Numbered from the stretch's first letter, positions 1-11,632 are shown. The stretch is 64,000 nucleotides of DNA from Proteus vulgaris (GCF_016239305.1 NZ_JAEHOQ010000022.1:19192-83191), one strand, 5' to 3'. Made by a program: numbers and translations. The notes: generated from the sequence alone by a model not told the origin.

Positions 1-2695
1 CGATAGCAACCATTTGAGGGTCTGCATGAGTAATGATGTTCTTTTCAACATTATTCTCCATAAATGAAGCATCACTGACTGGTGTTACAGGGTAACGAAT
101 AAATACTTTACCAGAAGCAAGCTCAGGCGATGCAACCGCCATTGTAAGTGGCATTGGTGACACTGTTAATGTACGTTCATCACGATAACGACGGCGACGT
201 TGACCACTCACACGCAAATGACGAGGTGAACGACGAGAACGACGAGGCATGACATTCTCTTGCCCGTTGTTGTCTTCATTTTTATTGTCATCTTGTGCTT
301 TTGGCGCGACATCAGGTAAGGCTTTTACCGGTTGTGCTTCATTCGTCTCAACTTTTACAACTGCATCGGCTTTAGGTGCTGTTTTTTCAGCTGGAGCAAC
401 TTTAGCTGTAGCGATAGCAACAGGGGGTTCTGAAATTGCCTTTTCTGTTGTCGCAACAGTTGCAACTGGAGCAATGGCTAATGTTGTATCGCTATCTGTT
501 ACACGTATAGATTGTGTCAATTGGCGACGATTACGACGTTGCATAGCTGGGCGACGAGGTTCTTCTTTCTTCTCGTTTGCACTGTCTTTTTCAGTTGTAT
601 CATTTTCGCTAAGTGCAACTTGTGCTTTTGCAGCTTCTTGTTGCTGCTGACGTTTTTCTTCTTGGCGACGACGTTGTTCTGCGCGTTGTTCACGACGTTG
701 TTGGCGACGCGCTTCACGTTCTGCAATCTCTTGTTCACTACTGACTTCAGTTGTTGGAGCTGTTTGTGGTTTTTGATTGCGATTCTTGCGATTGTCTTCG
801 CTATTTGTGTTATCACGATTACGATCGTTATCACGGTCACGGCGATTATTGCTGTTACGTCGATTGTTGTTATTACGACGCTCACGACGATTATCCGTAT
901 TCTCTTTCTTGGTTTCCTGTGGTTTTTCTTGTGTTACCGCAGGCTCTGGCTCGCTACCAAATAAGTTAGAGAAGAATTTCGCAATTGAGGCGAAGAAACC
1001 GCCACCTTGCTCTTGCTCTGATTTAACTGGCTTCGCTTGTGGTTGAGGTGTTTTTTTGCTTTTTGTTGTTGTTTCAGGTGTGTCTTCTTCTTGCAATCCA
1101 AAGGCTGAAATAGCAGGTTGTTCAGGCACTTTGCGCTCAGTGACAACATCGTCTTCAGCTTCATTTAACTGACTTTCATGGAATTGCGCTAAGTTGTAGC
1201 TTAGAGACGTAATTTCTTCGCCCTTACGCACACGAATAACAGAGAAATGAGGAGTTTGCATTTGGTCATTAGGAACAATAACCACTTTAACGTTAGATTG
1301 ACGCAGTTCAATATCTGTTACAGCTTTACGTTTTTCGTTAAGTAAATAAGAGGCAATTTGAACAGGGACAATCGCATGTACTTCGTGGGTATTTTCTTTC
1401 AGCGCTTCTTCTTCAATTAGGCGTAACACAGAAAGTGATAGTGATTCGTTATCACGAATAGTACCAGTACCTAAGCAACGAGGACAAACGTGATGGCTTG
1501 ATTCACCTAATGAAGGACTTAAGCGTTGACGAGACATCTCTAATAAGCCAAAGCGAGAGATGCGTCCAATTTGAATACGCGCACGATCTTGGCGAACAGC
1601 CTCACGCATTCTATTCTCAACTTCACGTTGATGACGAACTGGTGTCATGTCGATAAAGTCGATAACAATTAAACCACCGAGGTCGCGTAAACGTAATTGA
1701 CGCGCAATTTCGTCAGCGGCTTCTAAGTTAGTATTGAATGCAGTTTCTTCAATATCACCACCACGTGTTGAACGTGAAGAGTTAATATCAATCGCTGTTA
1801 ATGCTTCAGTGGTATCAATAACTAATGCGCCACCAGAAGGTAAGCGAACTTCACGCTGAAAGGCAGATTCAATTTGTGATTCAATTTGATAATGGCTAAA
1901 TAATGGAACAGCGCCAGTATAATGACGAATTTTGCTGGCAAAATCACCACGACCAATTGCTTCTATATGGCTACGAGCCATTTCAACAACTTTTGCGTTA
2001 TCAATTAAGATTTCACCAATATCAGGACGTAGATAGTCGCGGAATGCGCGAACGATTACGTTACTTTCCTGATGAATTAAGAAAGGAGCAGGGCGATTCT
2101 CGGCTGCTTTTTTTATGGCATCCCAATGTCTTAAGCGATAGCTTAAATCTTGTTGTAGTGCTTCAGCCGATTTACCGACACCCGCAGTACGTACAATTAG
2201 ACCCATGCCATCTGGAATTTCAAGACTTGATAAGGCTTCTTTGAGTTCTGTACGATCTTCACCTTCGATACGGCGAGAAATACCCCCTGCACGAGGATTA
2301 TTTGGCATTAATACCAAGTAGCTACCAGCAAGGCTGATAAAAGTGGTTAATGCAGCACCTTTATTACCACGCTCTTCTTTATCAACTTGAACAATAACTT
2401 CCTGGCCTTCTTTCAAGACATCTTTGATGTTAGGACGACCATGGGAGTGATAATTGCTAGGGAAGTATTCGCGGGCTATTTCTTTAATAGGAAGGAAACC
2501 GTGGCGTTCCGCACCATAATCAACAAAAGCAGCTTCTAGGCTGGGTTCAATTCGAGTGATTTTACCTTTATAGATATTCGCTTTTTTCTGTTCATGACCG
2601 GGGCTTTCGATATCCAGATCGTACAAGCGTTGCCCATCGACAAGGGCAACACGCAACTCTTCCTGCTGAGTCGCGTTAATTAACATTCTTTTCAT
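1..2695 (-). CDS. rne: Ribonuclease E, 3' end outside the window
   Basis: Essential endoribonuclease and scaffold of the RNA degradosome, acting at the inner membrane in mRNA decay and rRNA/tRNA processing. Read leftward from the ATG at 2693-2695, the protein starts [21 protein letters not shown], the family N-terminus. A zinc-link motif CPRCLGTG is encoded near 1475-1500. The part encoded by about 1-1200 is rich in Arg, Gln, Pro and Ala, as expected of the disordered scaffold half. About 898 codons are inside the window, against roughly 1060 in E. coli, so the C-terminal tip is missing. Several open frames on the opposite strand here are shadows of this biased sequence. Confidence 0.95.
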   Translation of the reverse strand, partial: MKRMLINATQQEELRVALVDGQRLYDLDIESPGHEQKKANIYKGKITRIEPSLEAAFVDYGAERHGFLPIKEIAREYFPSNYHSHGRPNIKDVLKEGQEVIVQVDKEERGNKGAALTTFISLAGSYLVLMPNNPRAGGISRRIEGEDRTELKEALSSLEIPDGMGLIVRTAGVGKSAEALQQDLSYRLRHWDAIKKAAENRPAPFLIHQESNVIVRAFRDYLRPDIGEILIDNAKVVEMARSHIEAIGRGDFASKIRHYTGAVPLFSHYQIESQIESAFQREVRLPSGGALVIDTTEALTAIDINSSRSTRGGDIEETAFNTNLEAADEIARQLRLRDLGGLIVIDFIDMTPVRHQREVENRMREAVRQDRARIQIGRISRFGLLEMSRQRLSPSLGESSHHVCPRCLGTGTIRDNESLSLSVLRLIEEEALKENTHEVHAIVPVQIASYLLNEKRKAVTDIELRQSNVKVVIVPNDQMQTPHFSVIRVRKGEEITSLSYNLAQFHESQLNEAEDDVVTERKVPEQPAISAFGLQEEDTPETTTKSKKTPQPQAKPVKSEQEQGGGFFASIAKFFSNLFGSEPEPAVTQEKPQETKKENTDNRRERRNNNNRRNSNNRRDRDNDRNRDNTNSEDNRKNRNQKPQTAPTTEVSSEQEIAEREARRQQRREQRAEQRRRQEEKRQQQQEAAKAQVALSENDTTEKDSANEKKEEPRRPAMQRRNRRQLTQSIRVTDSDTTLAIAPVATVATTEKAISEPPVAIATAKVAPAEKTAPKADAVVKVETNEAQPVKALPDVAPKAQDDNKNEDNNGQENVMPRRSRRSPRHLRVSGQRRRRYRDERTLTVSPMPLTMAVASPELASGKVFIRYPVTPVSDASFMENNVEKNIITHADPQMVAI

Positions 2696-3226
2696 ATTGT
2701 GACTTACTCGTTATTTTCACGTTTTATAATGTGCCACTAACATACGTAATTACACTATTGATAACCGATGACCTCGTGTCTTTTACAAATGCGTCAACCT
2801 CACGGCTGTCGGTTGTATAGAGGTGCAATATCTCGGTGAGTCTGATTTTTAGTTCAAAAACTCAGCACTCTTTAATTGAACACAATGTTTCAACTCAATA
2901 AGCGATGTATTTGTGGCATACTAAATTGTTTGATTTTCGACTATGTCTTACGCCATTGCTGCATTTTGAAAATCAAACAAACAAAATTTTCATAAATATA
3001 CCTGATAAACATAATCAGGAGAGACTGCATTATTCCATTGGTGTTAGGGTTATAGCAAGATGACTTTTCCGCTTTGGTGACTTTTTCTGTATAAATATGA
3101 GAGATTAGCTAATGTTTCGTCTTTTTCCCATTATTCAGGTTAAAATAGACGACAAAATTGATGTTATTTTGTGCACCACAAAGTTGTTTGTTATTTTTAT
3201 TTTAAGAGAGCCAAAGAATCGCCACT
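2696..3226. promoter_or_regulatory. Divergent rne / rluC intergenic region with rne leader
   Basis: No gene is seen in these 531 bases. In other enterobacteria the rne mRNA has a leader of several hundred bases that RNase E itself cuts for autoregulation. On the minus strand an ACCTC ... GAGGT inverted pair near 2800-2830 could be part of such a leader hairpin; this is inference. The plus-strand promoter of rluC must also lie here, and a RBS-like AAGAGAG is about 15 bases before its ATG. Confidence 0.5.
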
Positions 3227-4180
3227 ATGAAATCATTTAATCAAGTTCAGTTCGTCACCATTGATGGCGATGAAGCAGGCCAGCGTATCGATAATTTTTT
3301 ACTGGCACGCTTAAAAGGTGTACCAAAAAGTATGATTTACCGAATTATCCGTAAAGGGGAAGTTCGAGTCAATAAAGGGCGAATTAAACCTGAATATAAA
3401 TTAAATGCAGGTGACAGTATTCGTATTCCTCCTGTGAGAGTAGCAGAAAAAGAAGAAATTGCCGTATCGCCAAAATTAGACAAAGTTTCTGCATTAGCTA
3501 ATTGTATTTTATATGAAGATGAATATTTAATGCTGATTAATAAACCATCAGGTACAGCAGTGCACGGTGGTAGTGGTTTAAGCTTTGGTGTTATTGAAGG
3601 TTTGCGTGCATTACGCCCAGAAGCTCGCTTTTTAGAGCTTGTTCATCGCCTTGATAGAGATACTTCTGGCGTGTTATTAATTGCAAAAAAACGTTCAGCA
3701 CTACGTGCGTTACATGAACAATTACGTTTAAAACAGATGCAAAAGGATTATTTGGCATTAGTTCGTGGTCAGTGGCAATCACATACCAAAGTGGTGCAAG
3801 CGCCGTTATTGAAAAATATTCTTCAAAGTGGTGAGCGTGTAGTAAAAGTAAATAATGAGGGTAAGCCTTCAGAAACACGTTTTAAAGTGGAAGAGCGTTT
3901 TGAGTTCGCTACTCTGGTGAAAGCAAGCCCTGTGACCGGAAGAACACACCAAATCCGTGTACATACATTACATGCAGGTCATCCTATTGCTTTTGATGAT
4001 CGTTATGGTGATCGTGATTTTGATGCACAACTGGTTGGAACAAAGCTTAATCGTTTATTTTTACATGCAAGTTCTTTGACATTTACTCATCCTGCAACGG
4101 GTGAACAGTTGCGAATTGAAGCACCAATGGATAATTCATTACGCCATTGCTTGCAAGTATTACGTAGTCAAAAATCTTAG
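3227..4180 (+). CDS. rluC: 23S rRNA pseudouridine synthase RluC
   Basis: Makes pseudouridines 955, 2504 and 2580 (E. coli numbering) in 23S rRNA. The 317-residue protein has an N-terminal S4 RNA-binding domain (about residues 15-80) and the RluA-family catalytic motif HRLDRDTSGVLLIAKK with the nucleophilic Asp near residue 144. Length matches the family. It is transcribed divergently from rne, as in E. coli, and ends at a strong hairpin terminator. Confidence 0.95.
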   Translation: MKSFNQVQFVTIDGDEAGQRIDNFLLARLKGVPKSMIYRIIRKGEVRVNKGRIKPEYKLNAGDSIRIPPVRVAEKEEIAVSPKLDKVSALANCILYEDEYLMLINKPSGTAVHGGSGLSFGVIEGLRALRPEARFLELVHRLDRDTSGVLLIAKKRSALRALHEQLRLKQMQKDYLALVRGQWQSHTKVVQAPLLKNILQSGERVVKVNNEGKPSETRFKVEERFEFATLVKASPVTGRTHQIRVHTLHAGHPIAFDDRYGDRDFDAQLVGTKLNRLFLHASSLTFTHPATGEQLRIEAPMDNSLRHCLQVLRSQKS

Positions 4181-4222
4181 GTCTGAAAATCTTATTTTGA
4201 CAGAAAATCTGAACACACAATG

Positions 4223-4250
4223 CGCCCAGTTAGCTGGGCGTATTATTTTC
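4223..4250 (+). terminator. Intrinsic terminator after rluC
   Basis: CGCCCAG / CTGGGCG form a perfect 7-bp stem with a 4-base loop, followed by TATTATTTTC. It lies between the convergent rluC and lipoprotein genes and may serve both directions. Confidence 0.8.
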
Positions 4251-4284
4251 TAAGCATTACGTAAAACGGTTAATTAAAACACGA

Positions 4285-4680
4285 TTAACCTTCTACTTTT
4301 GTCATACATTGTTCAACGATGTTATCAATATCCCACTCTTTAGGCAGTGATTTTGAACCATTTTTGCGCATTTCCATATCCACACGAATAAATTCGGTAA
4401 TACCGTAATTTTTAATGATGCTGTCGTAGGTGCATCCGCACACTTCTGTAATTTGAGGAATGAGTGCATCATCAGTAATACCCGAACCTAATATGCAACT
4501 GCTGACAAAATTCTTTTTGAATGAGGATGTGTTGTCATCTTTTTTATTTGAAATTACACTGTCTTGGGCAATATTGGTTGCATGAGTCGTTTGAGCTGTT
4601 TCGGTATCTTTTTCATCAGAACAAGCTGCTAATGTTGTTGCCATTACTAACGCTATCAAGACGGATGTTAGTTTATTCAT
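4285..4680 (-). CDS. Small lipoprotein of unknown function
   Basis: 131 residues. A signal peptide of about 19 residues ends in a lipobox TLAAC, so the mature protein should be lipid-anchored at Cys20. The Asp directly after +2 Ser does not give the classical inner-membrane Asp+2 signal, so the outer membrane is likely. The rest is hydrophilic with four Cys in the mature part (in SSCILG, EVCGCTYD and EQCMTK contexts) that may form disulfides. No family is recognised. It sits between rluC and yceF, a position with no gene in E. coli. Confidence 0.75.
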   Translation of the reverse strand: MNKLTSVLIALVMATTLAACSDEKDTETAQTTHATNIAQDSVISNKKDDNTSSFKKNFVSSCILGSGITDDALIPQITEVCGCTYDSIIKNYGITEFIRVDMEMRKNGSKSLPKEWDIDNIVEQCMTKVEG

Positions 4681-4725
4681 AATACGTTTTATCGCTACAT
4701 AAGATTAAAAATAAGATGATCGGAT

Positions 4726-5325
4726 TTATTTTTGATCATCAGAGAGAAATAATGGGTTTATTCTTTGCGAGAGTAACATTTTATTCAATCGGATAAGTGG
4801 TAAACCAATTAAAGAATTTGGATCGTCACCTTCAAGTTTATCAAAAAGAGCAATACCTAACCCTTCAGACTTAAAACTTCCCGCACAATTGAACGGCATT
4901 TCTTTATTTAAATAATGTGTAATTTCATCATCAGTTAAATGGCGAAAGTATACTTGAAATAATTCACAATGCGTTTGATGTTCTAAAGTTAAACTATTGT
5001 ATACTGTTAATCCGGTATAAAACGACACACATTGTCCTGAAGCTTGCTTTAATTGTGCGAAAGCATTATTAAAATTATGGGGTTTACCTGTGATTTTTTT
5101 ATTTAATACACAAACTTGATCAGAGCCAATAATAAGGTGATGTGGAAATTTTGCTTGTAAAGCGCTGGCTTTTTCATAGGATAAGCGGGTGACAAGATCT
5201 TGAGCACATTCAGTCGGCTTTGGGGTTTCGTCAATATCGGGAGATGCCTGTATAAAGGGCATTCCAAGCTTTTTCAGTAACTGAGCTCGAAAGGGTGAAG
5301 TAGACGCAAGAACGAGTGGCAACAT
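4726..5325 (-). CDS. yceF: Maf-family nucleotide pyrophosphatase YceF
   Basis: Maf/HAM1-type house-cleaning enzyme; E. coli YceF hydrolyses m7GTP. The N-terminus LVLASTSPFRAQLLKKLG is the Maf substrate-binding loop, and SYEKASAL and the GSDQVC segment match conserved blocks, with the catalytic Asp in GSDQ. The 199 residues are the usual length. It is divergent from yceD, the same arrangement as in E. coli. Confidence 0.92.
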   Translation of the reverse strand: MLPLVLASTSPFRAQLLKKLGMPFIQASPDIDETPKPTECAQDLVTRLSYEKASALQAKFPHHLIIGSDQVCVLNKKITGKPHNFNNAFAQLKQASGQCVSFYTGLTVYNSLTLEHQTHCELFQVYFRHLTDDEITHYLNKEMPFNCAGSFKSEGLGIALFDKLEGDDPNSLIGLPLIRLNKMLLSQRINPLFLSDDQK

Positions 5326-5466
5326 ATTTTTTTTAAAATCCGTAGCAAAATGATGCCTGACATTCTAAACTATGCGCCGCTGATAAAGCGAATTTTGGTG
5401 GAAAGGTGTAGATAACCCGCCTTTTTCTTTGACTATATTCCATTACAAAGATAATATGCGCGCCTT

Positions 5467-6000
5467 ATGCAAAAGGTAAAATTACCCCTGACCATTGATG
5501 CGCTGCGAGCAGCTCAAAAGAATTTAGACTATGACGGTCATTATTCTCCAGAGCAAGTAAGCCGCTTAGCTGAATCGGTGGTCAGTGTGGACAGTAATAT
5601 TGATGTGGCTTTATCATTTGATATTGACCATCAACGTCTTGCCGTGATTAAAGGACATTCCGATGTGAGTGTGACTTTAGAATGTCAACGTTGTGGTGGC
5701 CATTTTCCTTATCATGTTCACGCAACATATTGTTTTAGCCCTGTTGTCAGTGATGAACGGGCCGAGGCATTACCGGAAGAATATGAACCAGTCGATGTAA
5801 ACGAATTTGGTGAAATAGATTTGCTGGCAATGATTGAAGATGAAATAATCCTCAACTTGCCGGTGGTTCCGGTACATGATTTTGAACACTGTGAAGTGTC
5901 CGACGCGGATATGGTGTTTGGTGAACTCCCTGAGGAATTATCAGAGAAACCAAATCCATTTGCCGTATTAGCCAGTTTAAAGAAAAGTACTAAGGAGTAA
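5467..6000 (+). CDS. yceD: YceD (DUF177), 23S rRNA accumulation protein
   Basis: 177-residue DUF177 protein; E. coli YceD has been linked to 23S rRNA accumulation. A CQRCGGHF pair of cysteines and the C-terminal FAVLASLKK segment are typical. It lies five bases upstream of rpmF, as in most gammaproteobacteria, so the two are very probably cotranscribed. The start at ATG 5467 gives the usual [17 protein letters not shown]-terminus. Confidence 0.93.
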   Translation: MQKVKLPLTIDALRAAQKNLDYDGHYSPEQVSRLAESVVSVDSNIDVALSFDIDHQRLAVIKGHSDVSVTLECQRCGGHFPYHVHATYCFSPVVSDERAEALPEEYEPVDVNEFGEIDLLAMIEDEIILNLPVVPVHDFEHCEVSDADMVFGELPEELSEKPNPFAVLASLKKSTKE

Positions 6001-6005
6001 GGTCA

Positions 6006-6176
6006 ATGGCCGTACAACAAAACAAACCAACTCGTTCTAAACGCGGTATGCGTCGTTCTCATGACGCGCTGACAGTAACTCAAGTTTCAGTTGACAAAAC
6101 TTCTGGTGAAACTCACCTGCGTCACCATGTAACTGCTGACGGTTACTACCGTGGTCGCAAGGTTATCAACAAGTAA
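6006..6176 (+). CDS. rpmF: 50S ribosomal protein L32
   Basis: 56-residue ribosomal protein, too short for a standard ORF listing. The translation begins [20 protein letters not shown] and ends RKVINK, the complete L32 sequence pattern. A strong AAGGAG overlaps the yceD stop region 5 bases upstream. Coupling of rpmF to fatty-acid synthesis genes is standard in this order. Confidence 0.97.
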   Translation: MAVQQNKPTRSKRGMRRSHDALTVTQVSVDKTSGETHLRHHVTADGYYRGRKVINK

Positions 6177-6200
6177 TTAGCTTTATAACTCGTTGATACC

Positions 6201-7238
6201 TTGACAAATCTAACCATAGCGTTAGATGCGATGGGCGGGGACTTCGGTCCTCGCATCACAGTGCCTGCTTGTTTGCGGGCGCTGGCATCTAATCCTCATT
6301 TAAAAATATTGCTGGTAGGTCAACCAGACGCTATCTCTCCTCTGCTTGCAGATCAAAATGCCGAGCTAATCTCCCGTTTACACGTTATACCCGCAGAACA
6401 TATTGTTGCCAATGATGCTAAACCTTCACACGGTATTAGAGCAAGTAAAGGTACATCAATGCGAGTGGCACTTGATCTCGTGAAAACAGGTGAAGCACAA
6501 GCATGTGTAAGTGCAGGTAATACTGGCGTATTAATGGGATTAGCAAAACTGCGACTTAATGCTATTGATGGAATTGAACGTCCCGCACTGGTTTCAGTAT
6601 TACCCAACCAGAAAAAAGGCAAGACTATCGTTCTTGATTTAGGCGCTAACGTTAACTGTGATAGCCAAATGTTGGTACAGTTTGCCGTGATGGGCGCGGT
6701 GATGGCCGAAGAAATTGCAGGGATTAGTTCACCTAAAGTAGCACTTTTGAATATTGGTGAAGAAGAGAGTAAAGGATTAGATAATATCCGCGAAGCCGCT
6801 ACAGTATTAAAGTCGACACCTAATATCAATTATATTGGTTATGTTGAAGGTAATGAATTACTGACAGGCAAAACAGATGTATTGGTGTGTGACGGCTTCG
6901 CAGGTAATGTCTCCCTTAAAACGATGGAAGGAGTTATTCGAGTTTTCCTTTCATTGATTAAATCTTCTACTACCGAAAATAAAAAAACGTCGTGGTGGAT
7001 GAAAATATTGAAGAAGTGGTTACAAAAACGGCTAATTAAGCGTTTTGGACACATGAACCCCGACCAGTATAACGGTGCTTCTCTGTTAGGATTACGCGGT
7101 ATCGTCATTAAGAGCCATGGTGGCGCAAATGAAAGCGCGTTTACAGCAGCAATAGAACAGGCTGTTCATGCCGTTGAGCGAAAAATCCCAGAACGGATCG
7201 CTTCTCGACTGACAACAGTATTACCCAAGAGCGATTGA
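6201..7238 (+). CDS. plsX: Phosphate acyltransferase PlsX
   Basis: Converts acyl-ACP to acyl-phosphate for phospholipid synthesis at the membrane. The start is a TTG (6201), giving (M)[16 protein letters not shown], which matches the family N-terminus; no ATG is available further upstream in frame. GNTGVLMG and the ANVNCDS block are conserved. 345 residues, the normal length. fabH follows after 4 bases. Confidence 0.95.
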   Translation: MTNLTIALDAMGGDFGPRITVPACLRALASNPHLKILLVGQPDAISPLLADQNAELISRLHVIPAEHIVANDAKPSHGIRASKGTSMRVALDLVKTGEAQACVSAGNTGVLMGLAKLRLNAIDGIERPALVSVLPNQKKGKTIVLDLGANVNCDSQMLVQFAVMGAVMAEEIAGISSPKVALLNIGEEESKGLDNIREAATVLKSTPNINYIGYVEGNELLTGKTDVLVCDGFAGNVSLKTMEGVIRVFLSLIKSSTTENKKTSWWMKILKKWLQKRLIKRFGHMNPDQYNGASLLGLRGIVIKSHGGANESAFTAAIEQAVHAVERKIPERIASRLTTVLPKSD

Positions 7239-7242
7239 TAGA

Positions 7243-8196
7243 ATGTATACAAAAATCTTAGGTACTGGTAGTTACTTGCCTGTACAAGTGCGAACTAATG
7301 CCGATTTAGAAAAAATGGTTGAAACATCTGACGAATGGATTGTTACCCGAACAGGTATTAATGAACGTCGGATTGCAACAGAAGAAGAATCTGTTGCTGT
7401 GATGGGAGCAGGTGCCGCTGAAAAAGCACTAGAAATGTCTGGTATTGATAAACAAGATATTGGGTTGATTGTTGTTGCCACAACATCAGGCTCACATGCA
7501 TTTCCAAGCGCAGCATGTCAGATTCAAAATGCGTTAGGTATCAATGATTGCATCGCTTTTGACGTTGCAGCTGCATGTTCTGGCTTTGTTTATGCATTAA
7601 GCATTGCTGATCAATTTATTAAAGCAGGTTCTGTTAAGCATGCTCTTGTAATTGGTGCTGACAGATTATCCCATGCGTTAGATCCTAACGATCGTGGCAC
7701 CATTATTTTATTTGGTGATGCAGCAGGTGCAGCAGTTGTGGGTGCGTCAGAAGACGAAGGTATTATTTCTACACATTTACACTCTGATGGGCGTTTTGGC
7801 GATTTATTAGCATTGCCTTATCAGCGTAAAGAAAATGAAGATTTACCTGCTTACGTTACAATGGCAGGAAATGAAGTATTTAAAGTCGCAGTTCGTGAAC
7901 TTGCCCACATTGTGGATGAGACACTCGAAGCTAACAATATTGATAAATCTGAACTGGACTGGCTTGTGCCTCATCAGGCAAATTTAAGAATTATTTCAGC
8001 GACAGCGAAAAAGCTGGATATGACAATGGATAAAGTAGTGGTGACATTAGATCGCCATGGCAATACGTCAGCAGCATCAGTCCCAACAGCATTAGATGAA
8101 GCTGTAAGAGACAATCGCATTCAACGTGGTCAGTTAATCTTGCTGGAAGCGTTTGGTGGCGGTTTTACTTGGGGTTCTGCACTTATCCGTTTTTAA
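7243..8196 (+). CDS. fabH: 3-oxoacyl-ACP synthase III
   Basis: Condenses acetyl-CoA with malonyl-ACP to start fatty-acid chains. The catalytic triad is visible: Cys in [11 protein letters not shown] (about residue 112), His in PHQANLRI (about 244) and Asn in [10 protein letters not shown] (about 274). 317 residues, full length. Part of the plsX-fabH-fabD-fabG run. Confidence 0.96.
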   Translation: MYTKILGTGSYLPVQVRTNADLEKMVETSDEWIVTRTGINERRIATEEESVAVMGAGAAEKALEMSGIDKQDIGLIVVATTSGSHAFPSAACQIQNALGINDCIAFDVAAACSGFVYALSIADQFIKAGSVKHALVIGADRLSHALDPNDRGTIILFGDAAGAAVVGASEDEGIISTHLHSDGRFGDLLALPYQRKENEDLPAYVTMAGNEVFKVAVRELAHIVDETLEANNIDKSELDWLVPHQANLRIISATAKKLDMTMDKVVVTLDRHGNTSAASVPTALDEAVRDNRIQRGQLILLEAFGGGFTWGSALIRF

Positions 8197-8215
8197 TATT
8201 ATCAGGAAAATAAAC

Positions 8216-9148
8216 ATGACTGATTTTGCAATGGTTTTCCCTGGACAGGGATCGCAAACTGTTGGAATGTTTGCAGAACTTGCAGAGCAATATCCGATAG
8301 TGACTGAAACATTTGCTCAAGCATCTGATGTATTGGGTTACTCTCTGTGGGATTTAGTCCAAAATGGCCCAGAAGAAGAGTTAAACAAAACATGGAAAAC
8401 ACAGCCAGCCTTATTAGCAGCATCAGTTGCTGTATGGCGTGTATGGCAAGAAAAACAAGGCAAAATGCCACAAATGATGGCAGGTCACAGTCTTGGCGAG
8501 TATTCTGCTTTAGTGTGTGCAGGTGTTATTGATTTCGCTGAAGCTATTAAATTAGTAGAATTACGCGGTCAACTGATGCAAGAAGCTGTACCAGCAGGTA
8601 CTGGTGCAATGTATGCGATTATCGGTTTAGATAACGACGCTATTGCAAAAGCATGTGAAGACGCTGCTCAAGGGCAAGTTGTTTCGCCTGTAAACTTTAA
8701 TTCACCGGGCCAAGTTGTTATTGCAGGTAACAAAGAGGCAGTAGAGCGTGCTGGTGTTTTATGTAAAGAAGCCGGAGCTAAACGTGCGTTACCGTTAGCA
8801 GTGAGCGTACCTTCGCATTGTGCTTTAATGAAACCAGCTGCTGATAAGCTTGCGGTTGCATTACAAGAAATTGAATTTAAACAACCTGAAATTCAGGTCG
8901 TTAATAACGTTGATGTGAAAACGCAAACTGATGCGAATGCTATCCGTGATGCGTTAGTTCGCCAGCTTTATAACCCAGTTCGCTGGACTGAAACGGTTGA
9001 ACTTATTGCTGAAAAAGGCATCACACAACTATTAGAAATCGGTCCAGGAAAAGTATTAACTGGTTTAACAAAACGTATTTCTAAAGAAATGAACGCTGTA
9101 GCAGTTAATGATATTGCGTCATTAGATGCTGCATTAGGAAATGACTGA
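8216..9148 (+). CDS. fabD: Malonyl-CoA:ACP transacylase
   Basis: Loads malonyl groups onto ACP. The ATG at 8216 gives MTDFAMVFPGQGSQTVGM, the conserved start; the frame stays open upstream into fabH but that part is not homologous. The nucleophile motif GHSLGEYSAL and the PSHCALM segment with the catalytic His are present. 310 residues. Confidence 0.96.
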   Translation: MTDFAMVFPGQGSQTVGMFAELAEQYPIVTETFAQASDVLGYSLWDLVQNGPEEELNKTWKTQPALLAASVAVWRVWQEKQGKMPQMMAGHSLGEYSALVCAGVIDFAEAIKLVELRGQLMQEAVPAGTGAMYAIIGLDNDAIAKACEDAAQGQVVSPVNFNSPGQVVIAGNKEAVERAGVLCKEAGAKRALPLAVSVPSHCALMKPAADKLAVALQEIEFKQPEIQVVNNVDVKTQTDANAIRDALVRQLYNPVRWTETVELIAEKGITQLLEIGPGKVLTGLTKRISKEMNAVAVNDIASLDAALGND

Positions 9149-9156
9149 GGGATCTC

Positions 9157-9891
9157 ATGGGATTTGACGGAAAAATAGCGCTAGTTACTGGTGCAAGCCG
9201 TGGCATTGGCCGTGCGATTGCAGAGGATTTAGTTGCGCGCGGTGCGACCGTAATTGGTACAGCAACGAGCGAAAATGGTGCGCAAGCTATCAGCGAATAT
9301 TTAAGCGGTAAAGGTAAGGGTTTTGTGTTAAACGTCACAGAAAACGACTCTATCGAAAAATTTTTAGCTGAAGTGCGTGCTGAATTTGGCGAAATTGATA
9401 TTTTGGTCAATAATGCAGGTATTACTCGTGATAACCTGTTGATGCGCATGAAAGATGATGAATGGCAAGATATCATCAACACAAATCTTTCATCAGTCTT
9501 CCGTCTGTCTAAAGCAGTTATGCGTGCTATGATGAAAAAACGTTATGGTCGTATAATTACCATTGGTTCTGTTGTTGGAACTATGGGTAATGCAGGACAG
9601 GCAAACTACGCGGCGGCAAAAGCGGGTGTGATTGGTTTTAGTAAATCATTAGCACGCGAAGTTGCTTCCCGGGGCATTACGGTAAATGTTGTTGCACCTG
9701 GTTTTATCGAAACTGATATGACAAGAGCACTAACAGATGACCAAAGAGCAGGTATTTTATCTCAAGTCCCTGCTAACCGTTTAGGTGATGCCAAAGAGAT
9801 TGCCAGTGCTGTAGCCTTCTTAGCTTCTGATGAAGCGAGCTATATCACGGGTGAAACATTGCATGTCAATGGTGGCATGTACATGATCTAA
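9157..9891 (+). CDS. fabG: 3-oxoacyl-ACP reductase
   Basis: NADPH-dependent short-chain dehydrogenase of the fatty-acid elongation cycle. The Rossmann motif TGASRGIGRAIAEDL (residues about 12-26), the NNAG motif, and the Ser / Tyr-x-x-x-Lys catalytic set (GSVVG and YAAAKAG) are all intact. 244 residues, as in E. coli. Confidence 0.97.
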   Translation: MGFDGKIALVTGASRGIGRAIAEDLVARGATVIGTATSENGAQAISEYLSGKGKGFVLNVTENDSIEKFLAEVRAEFGEIDILVNNAGITRDNLLMRMKDDEWQDIINTNLSSVFRLSKAVMRAMMKKRYGRIITIGSVVGTMGNAGQANYAAAKAGVIGFSKSLAREVASRGITVNVVAPGFIETDMTRALTDDQRAGILSQVPANRLGDAKEIASAVAFLASDEASYITGETLHVNGGMYMI

Positions 9892-10048
9892 TTATGGGGA
9901 CGTCTTTATATTTGCTTTTTGCGTACAATATAATGCAAAATATAGCGAATAAAGTAGTCCACACAGTCGGGATTGGTTAGATCTTTTCCTGTATTTATAA
10001 ACTAAGAAAATCATCGCGCAAGCGAGTTTTGATAGGAAATTTAATAGT

Positions 10049-10285
10049 ATGAGCACTATCGACGAACGCGTTAAGAAAATCATTGTTGAACAACTGGGTG
10101 TTAAAGAGGAAGAAGTTGTAAATTCAGCTTCATTTGTTGATGACTTAGGCGCTGATTCTCTTGACACAGTTGAGCTGGTAATGGCTCTGGAAGAAGAATT
10201 CGATATCGAAATCCCAGACGAAGAAGCAGAAAAAATTACTACAGTTCAAGCTGCTATTGATTACGTTGAAAACGCAGGTAAATAA
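10049..10285 (+). CDS. acpP: Acyl carrier protein
   Basis: 78-residue acidic carrier. The phosphopantetheine attachment serine is in [10 protein letters not shown] (Ser37 counting Met). The start at ATG 10049 follows the AGGAAATTTAATAGT leader. The 157-base gap after fabG probably holds its own promoter, consistent with the very high expression of ACP. Confidence 0.98.
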
Positions 10286-10297
10286 GCTTGCTAATCT

Positions 10298-10326
10298 AGG
10301 CGGTCACTCGACCGCCTATATTTTTA
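10298..10326 (+). terminator. Hairpin between acpP and fabF
   Basis: AGGCGGTC / GACCGCCT make a perfect 8-bp stem with a 4-base loop, followed by ATATTTTTAA. It probably reduces transcription into fabF, separating the abundant acpP mRNA from fabF. Confidence 0.8.
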
Positions 10327-10359
10327 ATCCTAAACTTTTTCCCTCCTTGGAGGATAAGC

Positions 10360-11601
10360 GTGTCTAAGCGTCGTGTAGTTGTGACCGGACTAGGCATGTT
10401 ATCTCCTGTCGGTAATAACGCAACAGCTTCTTGGGAAGCCGTGTGTGCCGGACAGAGTGGTATCGGCCTTATCGAAGATTTTGACACCAGTCATCATGCG
10501 ACTAAATTCGCAGGATTGGTAAAAGATTTCAATCATGAAGATTATAATCTTTCGCGTAAAGACGCGCGTAAGATGGATCTTTTTATTCAATATGGTATTG
10601 CAGCTGGTGTGCAGGCCATTGCGGATTCAGGTCTTGAAGTAACAGAAGCCAATGCAAGTCGCATCGGAGCTGCTATTGGTTCTGGTATTGGTGGCTTAGG
10701 CCTTATCGAAGAAAACCATACGTCAATGACAAATGGTGGCCCTCGTAAAATTAGCCCATTTTTTGTACCTTCAACCATCATTAACATGGTCGCAGGACAT
10801 TTAAGCATTATGTATGGTCTTCGTGGCCCTACAATCTCTATCGCAACAGCATGTACATCAGGTGTTCATAATATTGGGCATGCTGCACGTATTATTGCTT
10901 ATGGCGATGCAGATGCAATGCTCGCAGGCGGTGCCGAAAAAGCAACTACTCCATTAGGTTTAGGTGGCTTTGGTGCAGTTCGTGCATTATCAACACGTAA
11001 TGATAATCCTCAAGCAGCTAGTCGCCCATGGGATAAAGATCGTGATGGTTTCGTATTAGGTGATGGTGCAGGTGTTCTGGTTCTTGAAGAATATGAACAC
11101 GCTAAAAAACGTGGCGCTAAAATTTATGCTGAAGTAGTGGGTTTTGGCATGAGTAGCGATGCATATCACATGACTTCACCAGCAGAAAATGGCGAAGGCG
11201 GTGCGCTAGCGATGACAAACGCACTAAAAGATGCGGGTATTGATGCATCTCAAGTGGGTTATATCAACGCACATGGCACATCAACGAATGCGGGTGATAT
11301 TGCTGAAGCACAAGCAGTAGAAAATGTATTTGGTAAAGGCACGGATGTATTAGTTAGCTCAACAAAATCTATGACAGGCCATTTATTAGGTGCTGCTGGA
11401 GCTATTGAGTCTATTTTTACTATTCTTTCACTACGTGACCAAATCGTACCTCCAACAATTAACCTTGATAATCAAGACGAAAATTGTCATCTTGATTTTG
11501 TTCCACATAAAGCACGTAAAGTTGAGAACATGGAATATGCTCTGTGTAACTCATTTGGCTTTGGTGGTACTAATGGTTCAATTCTCTTTAAGCGCGTTTA
11601 A
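10360..11601 (+). CDS. fabF: 3-oxoacyl-ACP synthase II
   Basis: Chain-elongating condensing enzyme, important for cis-vaccenate synthesis. It starts with GTG (10360) behind a strong CTTGGAGG, giving (M)[18 protein letters not shown]. The Cys-His-His triad is present in [21 protein letters not shown] and [12 protein letters not shown]. 413 residues, normal length. Confidence 0.96.
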   Translation: MSKRRVVVTGLGMLSPVGNNATASWEAVCAGQSGIGLIEDFDTSHHATKFAGLVKDFNHEDYNLSRKDARKMDLFIQYGIAAGVQAIADSGLEVTEANASRIGAAIGSGIGGLGLIEENHTSMTNGGPRKISPFFVPSTIINMVAGHLSIMYGLRGPTISIATACTSGVHNIGHAARIIAYGDADAMLAGGAEKATTPLGLGGFGAVRALSTRNDNPQAASRPWDKDRDGFVLGDGAGVLVLEEYEHAKKRGAKIYAEVVGFGMSSDAYHMTSPAENGEGGALAMTNALKDAGIDASQVGYINAHGTSTNAGDIAEAQAVENVFGKGTDVLVSSTKSMTGHLLGAAGAIESIFTILSLRDQIVPPTINLDNQDENCHLDFVPHKARKVENMEYALCNSFGFGGTNGSILFKRV

Positions 11602-11632
11602 ACCGTTTTTTGTAGAAAGTTGAAAAATACTT

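Noticed and set aside
249..1164. Several open frames on both strands over the left end
   Set aside because: They lie within the rne coding sequence, whose Arg/Gln/Pro-rich codons open other frames; none has a ribosome site or recognisable protein.
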